Shown here one piece after another: positions 60,550-64,000 of a DNA stretch of 64,000 bases (positions within the stretch are counted from its first letter, which is position 1; each line of letters opens with the position of its first letter). This DNA is from Rhizobium phaseoli. Its GTDB lineage: Bacteria; Pseudomonadota; Alphaproteobacteria; Rhizobiales; Rhizobiaceae. Under the pieces are notes generated by a model. It saw nothing but the letters and a program-made list of their open reading frames with translations, did no database searches and had not been told where the DNA came from. Made by a program: the position numbers and the translations under genes. The stretch is from positions 62,001 through 126,000 of the forward strand of contig NZ_WUFT01000005.1 of NCBI RefSeq assembly GCF_010668805.1. The letters are read 5' to 3'.

Positions 60550-61692
60550 GAGGCTGATTGTCTCGACCTTCCGGTCGACGAAGCGCAGAGCGATCTGACC
60601 CTGGATCAGCTGCAGCGCCGGCTCGCCGAAAAGATCGCGCCGCCAGCCGTGCAGAGCCCCGACTTCGGCCCTCTCGCCCTCGGCGGCGATCCTGTCGAGA
60701 TCCTCGCTGTTGGCGATCACTTTCGGCGCCACCCCGTGCTTTTCCGAAATCAGTTTCAACAGCACTTTCAGCAGTTCGACGGCAGCAGCGGCCCCTTCGG
60801 GCGCCTGCGCCTGGCGCGGCACATGTGGCATATCGGCCTTCGGAAGAGCGAGCGCCGTGTTGACAGCCTCGATGACGGCGGCGCCGGAGGTCGAGCGCTC
60901 CCAGCCTTTCGGAATGGTGCGCAACCGCCCAAGCGCCTCGGTATCCTTGGGCTGCTGCTGGGCGATCTCGTAGATCGCATCATCCTTCAGCACCCGCGAA
61001 CGCGGCACATTGCGCGCCCGCGCCTCACGTTCGCGCCAGGCGGCAACATATTTCAGGATCGCCAGTTCCTGCGGCTTGCGCAACCGCATCTTCAGCCGCT
61101 GCCAGGCATCGTCGGGATGCATGTCGTAAGTTTCGCGCGCCTCGAGAACGTCCATCTCCTCGGAGAGCCAGGAGGTGCGGCCTTCGCGATCGAGTTCCGC
61201 CTTCAGCGACAGATAGACGTCGCGCAGATGGGTAACGTCGGCCAGCGCATATTCCAGCTGCTTGTCGGAAAGTGGCCGGCGGCTCCAGTCGGTGAAACGC
61301 GACGACTTGTCGATATGAACGTTCTTGATCCGGCTGACCAGCTGATCATAGGAGACGCTGTCGCCAAAACCGCAGACCATGGCGGCGACCTGCGTGTCGA
61401 AGATCGGATGCGGAATGAGATTGCCGCGATTGAAGATGATTTCGATGTCCTGACGCGCCGCGTGAAAGACCTTCAGCACCTTCGGATCGGCCATCAGCTC
61501 GAAGAAGGGGGCGAGATCGATCCCCTTGGCCAGCGGATCGACGAGAACTTCGGTTGTCGGGCTTGCCATCTGGATCAGGCAGAGCTCCGGCCAGAAGGTC
61601 GTCTCGCGCAGGAATTCGGTGTCGATGGTGATGAAGTCGGACTTGGCCAGCTCTTTGCAGGCGGCCGCCAAATCGGCGGTGGTTTCGATCAT
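60547..61692 (-). CDS. rnd: Ribonuclease D
   Basis: RNase D (381 residues), a 3'-to-5' exonuclease in tRNA maturation. The DEDD motif ITIDTEFLRETTF near residues 21-33, the Exo II region VFHAARQDIEI and Exo III YALADVTHLRDVY are visible, followed by an HRDC domain (about 205-290). Length is normal. Its stop lies inside a palindromic repeat. It is convergent with nothing and stands upstream of the cyclase gene on the same strand. Confidence 0.95.
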   Translation of the reverse strand: MIETTADLAAACKELAKSDFITIDTEFLRETTFWPELCLIQMASPTTEVLVDPLAKGIDLAPFFELMADPKVLKVFHAARQDIEIIFNRGNLIPHPIFDTQVAAMVCGFGDSVSYDQLVSRIKNVHIDKSSRFTDWSRRPLSDKQLEYALADVTHLRDVYLSLKAELDREGRTSWLSEEMDVLEARETYDMHPDDAWQRLKMRLRKPQELAILKYVAAWREREARARNVPRSRVLKDDAIYEIAQQQPKDTEALGRLRTIPKGWERSTSGAAVIEAVNTALALPKADMPHVPRQAQAPEGAAAAVELLKVLLKLISEKHGVAPKVIANSEDLDRIAAEGERAEVGALHGWRRDLFGEPALQLIQGQIALRFVDRKVETISL

Positions 61693-61820
61693 ATCATTTC
61701 ATTCGCAAGGAAAAGGTCGGTTGAACCTTCCTTCTCCTTTCGCTTCGATATGTCAATACAACAGCATAAGCTTCGCGCATTGCTGGATAAGAATTACGTC
61801 CAAACTGCGGCAAGGCCGCC

Positions 61821-63212
61821 TCAGCTCACTCTGACGTAGCTGGTCATCCCGGTCTTCTGGTGCTCGATGATATGGCAATGCAGCAGCCAGTCGCCGGGAT
61901 TGTCGGCGACGAAGGCGAGCTGCACCTTCTCGTCAGGCTGGATGAGATAGGTATCGGAGACGAGCGGCATCACCTGCCTGGTCGAGGAGGAGATCACCGT
62001 GAAGCTCATCCCGTGCAGATGGATCGGATGTGCGTGCGGCGTCGTATTCTCCAGGTTGAAGAGATAGCTCTTGCCGAGCTTCAGTTCCGCCAGCGGCGCT
62101 GTTGGATCCGGCGTGTCTCCCGGCCACGGCACCTTGTTGATTGCCCAGAAACTGTAGCCGAGCGTGCCGCAGATGCTTTCGACGGCGGTGTTTTCAGCGG
62201 TGGCGCTCAGCACCAGCGGGATCTCTTCGGCGGCGGAAAGATCGGCCTTCGCCACCGGATTTTCGACAAGCGGTCCGAGATCGCCGATATCGCGCTTCAA
62301 CGATGATCCGACTGCGCGCAGGCTGGCGATCGTCTTCGGCGTGGTGCCGCGGATATCTTCGAGCGTGGCGACAGCGCCTTCGCTGTCCGGCATGCGCACG
62401 GCAAGATCGAGCCGCTGACCCGGCCCGATCTGCAGCAGATCGAGGGGAAAACGCTTCGGCACCGGATTGCCGTCGATCGCAATGACGCTCGCAACCGCTC
62501 CTTCCATCTTCAGCGAAAAGATCCGCGTCACGTCGGTCACGGCGATACGCAGCCGCACTAGCCCGCCGGCGGGCGCGTCGTATTGCGGCTCCTGATGCCA
62601 GTTGGCGGTGCGCACGGTGCCGTAGGTCCCCGATTTGGCGGCGTCGCGCGGCTTGAAAGCGGCGATGAACTGCCCGTCGCCGCCGAGCCTCCAGTCGCGC
62701 AGGTTCAGTACCACTTCCGCATCGAATTCTGGATCGGCCGGATCTTCGACGACGATGACGCCGGTCATGCCGTGCCCCATCTGCGTCAGCGTGTTACAAT
62801 GCGGATGGTACCAGAAGGTGCCGGCATCGGGCGGCGTGAAGGCATAGTCGAAGCTGTCGCCGGTATAGATGTAGGGCTGCGTCATGAACGGCACGCCGTC
62901 CATGCGGTTGTCGATGCGGAGCCCGTGCCAGTGGATCGTTGTCGGCTCGTCGAGTTCGTTTTTCAGCCGCGCCGCATAGGGTCGCCCCTTTTTCATCCGA
63001 AGAACCGGCGGCATGCCGTCCTGGCCCCAGCTCATGATATCCCGGGTCGGCCCGGCCTCGGTCAGCATGGCCTCGGTCTTTACCGCCGTCAGCAGTTGCG
63101 GCTCGGGGGCTGCCTCGGCAAGCCCGAATTTACCGGCAATGCCGATGCCGACGCCATAGGCGCCCGCGACGGCGGATGCCTTGAGAAGGTTGCGGCGGGT
63201 CAGGAGAGGCAT
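61821..63212 (-). CDS. Tat-exported multicopper oxidase
   Basis: Multicopper oxidase (463 residues). A twin-arginine signal (LTRRNLLKASAVAGAYGVG) marks export of the folded protein. All copper motifs are present: HWHGLRID, FWYHPHCNTL, HPIHLHGMSF and the type-1 site HCHIIEHQKTGM with axial methionine, so it should be active. Laccase-like oxidation or copper resistance is likely. The N-terminal T2/T3 pattern is complete. SD is GGAG, 8 bases upstream. It stands alone and diverges from aspS. Confidence 0.93.
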   Translation of the reverse strand: MPLLTRRNLLKASAVAGAYGVGIGIAGKFGLAEAAPEPQLLTAVKTEAMLTEAGPTRDIMSWGQDGMPPVLRMKKGRPYAARLKNELDEPTTIHWHGLRIDNRMDGVPFMTQPYIYTGDSFDYAFTPPDAGTFWYHPHCNTLTQMGHGMTGVIVVEDPADPEFDAEVVLNLRDWRLGGDGQFIAAFKPRDAAKSGTYGTVRTANWHQEPQYDAPAGGLVRLRIAVTDVTRIFSLKMEGAVASVIAIDGNPVPKRFPLDLLQIGPGQRLDLAVRMPDSEGAVATLEDIRGTTPKTIASLRAVGSSLKRDIGDLGPLVENPVAKADLSAAEEIPLVLSATAENTAVESICGTLGYSFWAINKVPWPGDTPDPTAPLAELKLGKSYLFNLENTTPHAHPIHLHGMSFTVISSSTRQVMPLVSDTYLIQPDEKVQLAFVADNPGDWLLHCHIIEHQKTGMTSYVRVS

Positions 63213-63468
63213 GCGGAGGCTCCACAGTGATAATGCCGATCCTTTTAAAGTTGACCCGCTCCTTCATCAATACGGGAAGCGCGGCCAAACTGCCGCAGTA
63301 TACGGGGCGCAGCCTCGCCATAAACGTCTGGCAAACGCGTGGGCAGCGAGTGCTAAGCCTTGACAAATCGGAGCGTCCATGCGCTTTTCCGCCCGATTTT
63401 CTTGTCGGCGCTTGAGGGTTCTTGAAGCCCTTGCTGCCGTCTTAAGCCACATGCCAGGATTTGAGATC

Positions 63469-64000
63469 ATGCATCGCTATCGCAGCCACACATGCGCCGC
63501 CCTCCGCAAGACGGATGTCGGCTCGACCGTCCGTATCTCCGGCTGGGTCCATCGCGTCCGCGACCATGGCGGCGTCCTCTTCATCGATCTTCGCGACCAT
63601 TACGGCATCACCCAGGTCGTCGCCGATCCCGACAGCCCGGCCTTCAAGATGGCCGAGACCGTGCGCGGCGAATGGGTGATCCGCATCGACGGCCTCGTCA
63701 AGGCCCGTACCGACGACACCGTCAACAAAACAATGGCAACCGGCGAGATCGAGCTCTACGCCCAGGAGATCGAAGTGCTCTCCGCCGCCAAGGAATTGCC
63801 GCTGCCGGTCTTCGGCGAGCCGGACTATCCCGAAGACGTTCGCCTCAAGTACCGCTTTCTCGATCTTCGCCGCGAAACGTTGCATAAGAACATCGTCAAG
63901 CGCACCCAGGTCATTTCGGCCATGCGCCGCGAAATGGGCAATGTCGGCTTCACCGAATATACCACGCCGATCCTGACGGCCTCCTCGCCGGAAGGCGCAC
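63469..64000 (+). CDS. aspS: Aspartyl-tRNA synthetase, 5' part
   Basis: The first 177 codons of AspRS, cut by the window end. The opening [20 protein letters not shown], the anticodon-binding [20 protein letters not shown], and the class II pattern in [16 protein letters not shown] are classic. AGGA lies about 9 bases before the ATG at 63469. It is divergent from the multicopper oxidase gene across a 256-base region in which nothing else is recognisable. Confidence 0.96.
   Translation, partial: MHRYRSHTCAALRKTDVGSTVRISGWVHRVRDHGGVLFIDLRDHYGITQVVADPDSPAFKMAETVRGEWVIRIDGLVKARTDDTVNKTMATGEIELYAQEIEVLSAAKELPLPVFGEPDYPEDVRLKYRFLDLRRETLHKNIVKRTQVISAMRREMGNVGFTEYTTPILTASSPEGA

Noticed and set aside
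1..64000. CRISPR arrays, transposases, tRNA or rRNA genes
   Set aside because: I found no regular short direct repeats with spacers, no tRNA-like cloverleaf with CCA-adjacent arms, and no transposase or integrase reading frame.

Overview
The window is about 64 kb of high-GC alphaproteobacterial chromosome. It is almost certainly from Rhizobium (R. etli / R. leguminosarum group). The evidence is gene content and order (lptF-lptG-lptD-surA-pdxA-rsmA; uvrC-pgsA-moaD-moaE; purM-purN; AI-2E transporter-hdaA-ppk-ppx; rnd; aspS), a RopB/Omp25-type outer membrane protein, and several palindromic intergenic repeats of the kind scattered through Rhizobiaceae genomes. No tRNA, rRNA, CRISPR array, transposase or phage gene was seen.

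Layout. 0.2-3 kb: cell-wall and nucleotide housekeeping (mltG, yicC, gmk). 3-12.7 kb: an accessory catabolic block with a polar amino-acid ABC transporter, divergent HutC-type GntR and LysR regulators, an LLM flavin monooxygenase, an aminotransferase, a flavin reductase, and two broken genes (the C-terminal remnant of a second LLM monooxygenase and a frameshifted HisC-like aminotransferase). 13-21.5 kb: the envelope operon lptFG-lptD-surA-pdxA-rsmA plus a PAP2-family membrane protein. 21.5-31 kb: pepA-holC, a sugar dehydrogenase, a prolyl oligopeptidase, a lipoprotein polysaccharide deacetylase, an ABC-F ATPase and a degenerate GGDEF protein. 31-36.4 kb: small accessory genes, including a DinB-family gene with an apparent one-base lesion, two orphans, ndk, and a lipoprotein/CGNR/LivH-like permease locus built around a perfect palindrome. 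36.4-46.5 kb: moaE, moaD, pgsA, uvrC, a pteridine-reductase-like SDR, an outer membrane beta-barrel protein, a GST, rlmJ, a molybdopterin oxidoreductase and a NudK-like hydrolase. 46.5-48.5 kb: a PadR regulator with its FAD monooxygenase. 48.7-64 kb: phnM, purN, purM, an AI-2E-type transporter, hdaA, ppk, ppx, a phytase-like secreted protein, an adenylate cyclase, rnd, a Tat-exported multicopper oxidase and the start of aspS (cut by the window end).

How the genes work together. Transport and assembly of LPS (lptD/F/G, surA) form one transcription unit with vitamin B6 (pdxA) and rRNA modification (rsmA) genes. moaD, moaE and a molybdopterin oxidoreductase are cofactor and consumer. ppk/ppx control polyphosphate, and ppk has a Pho-box-like promoter. 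The 3-12.7 kb block looks like a two-component flavin monooxygenase catabolic module that is partly decaying.

The most interesting new observations are regulatory DNA. They are a 14-bp-arm perfect palindrome that contains both divergent -10 boxes of the CGNR regulator and the permease; three 15-bp-period repeats over the PadR promoter with a predicted leaderless start; and an exact HutC-consensus operator at the expected transcription start of the ABC transporter.
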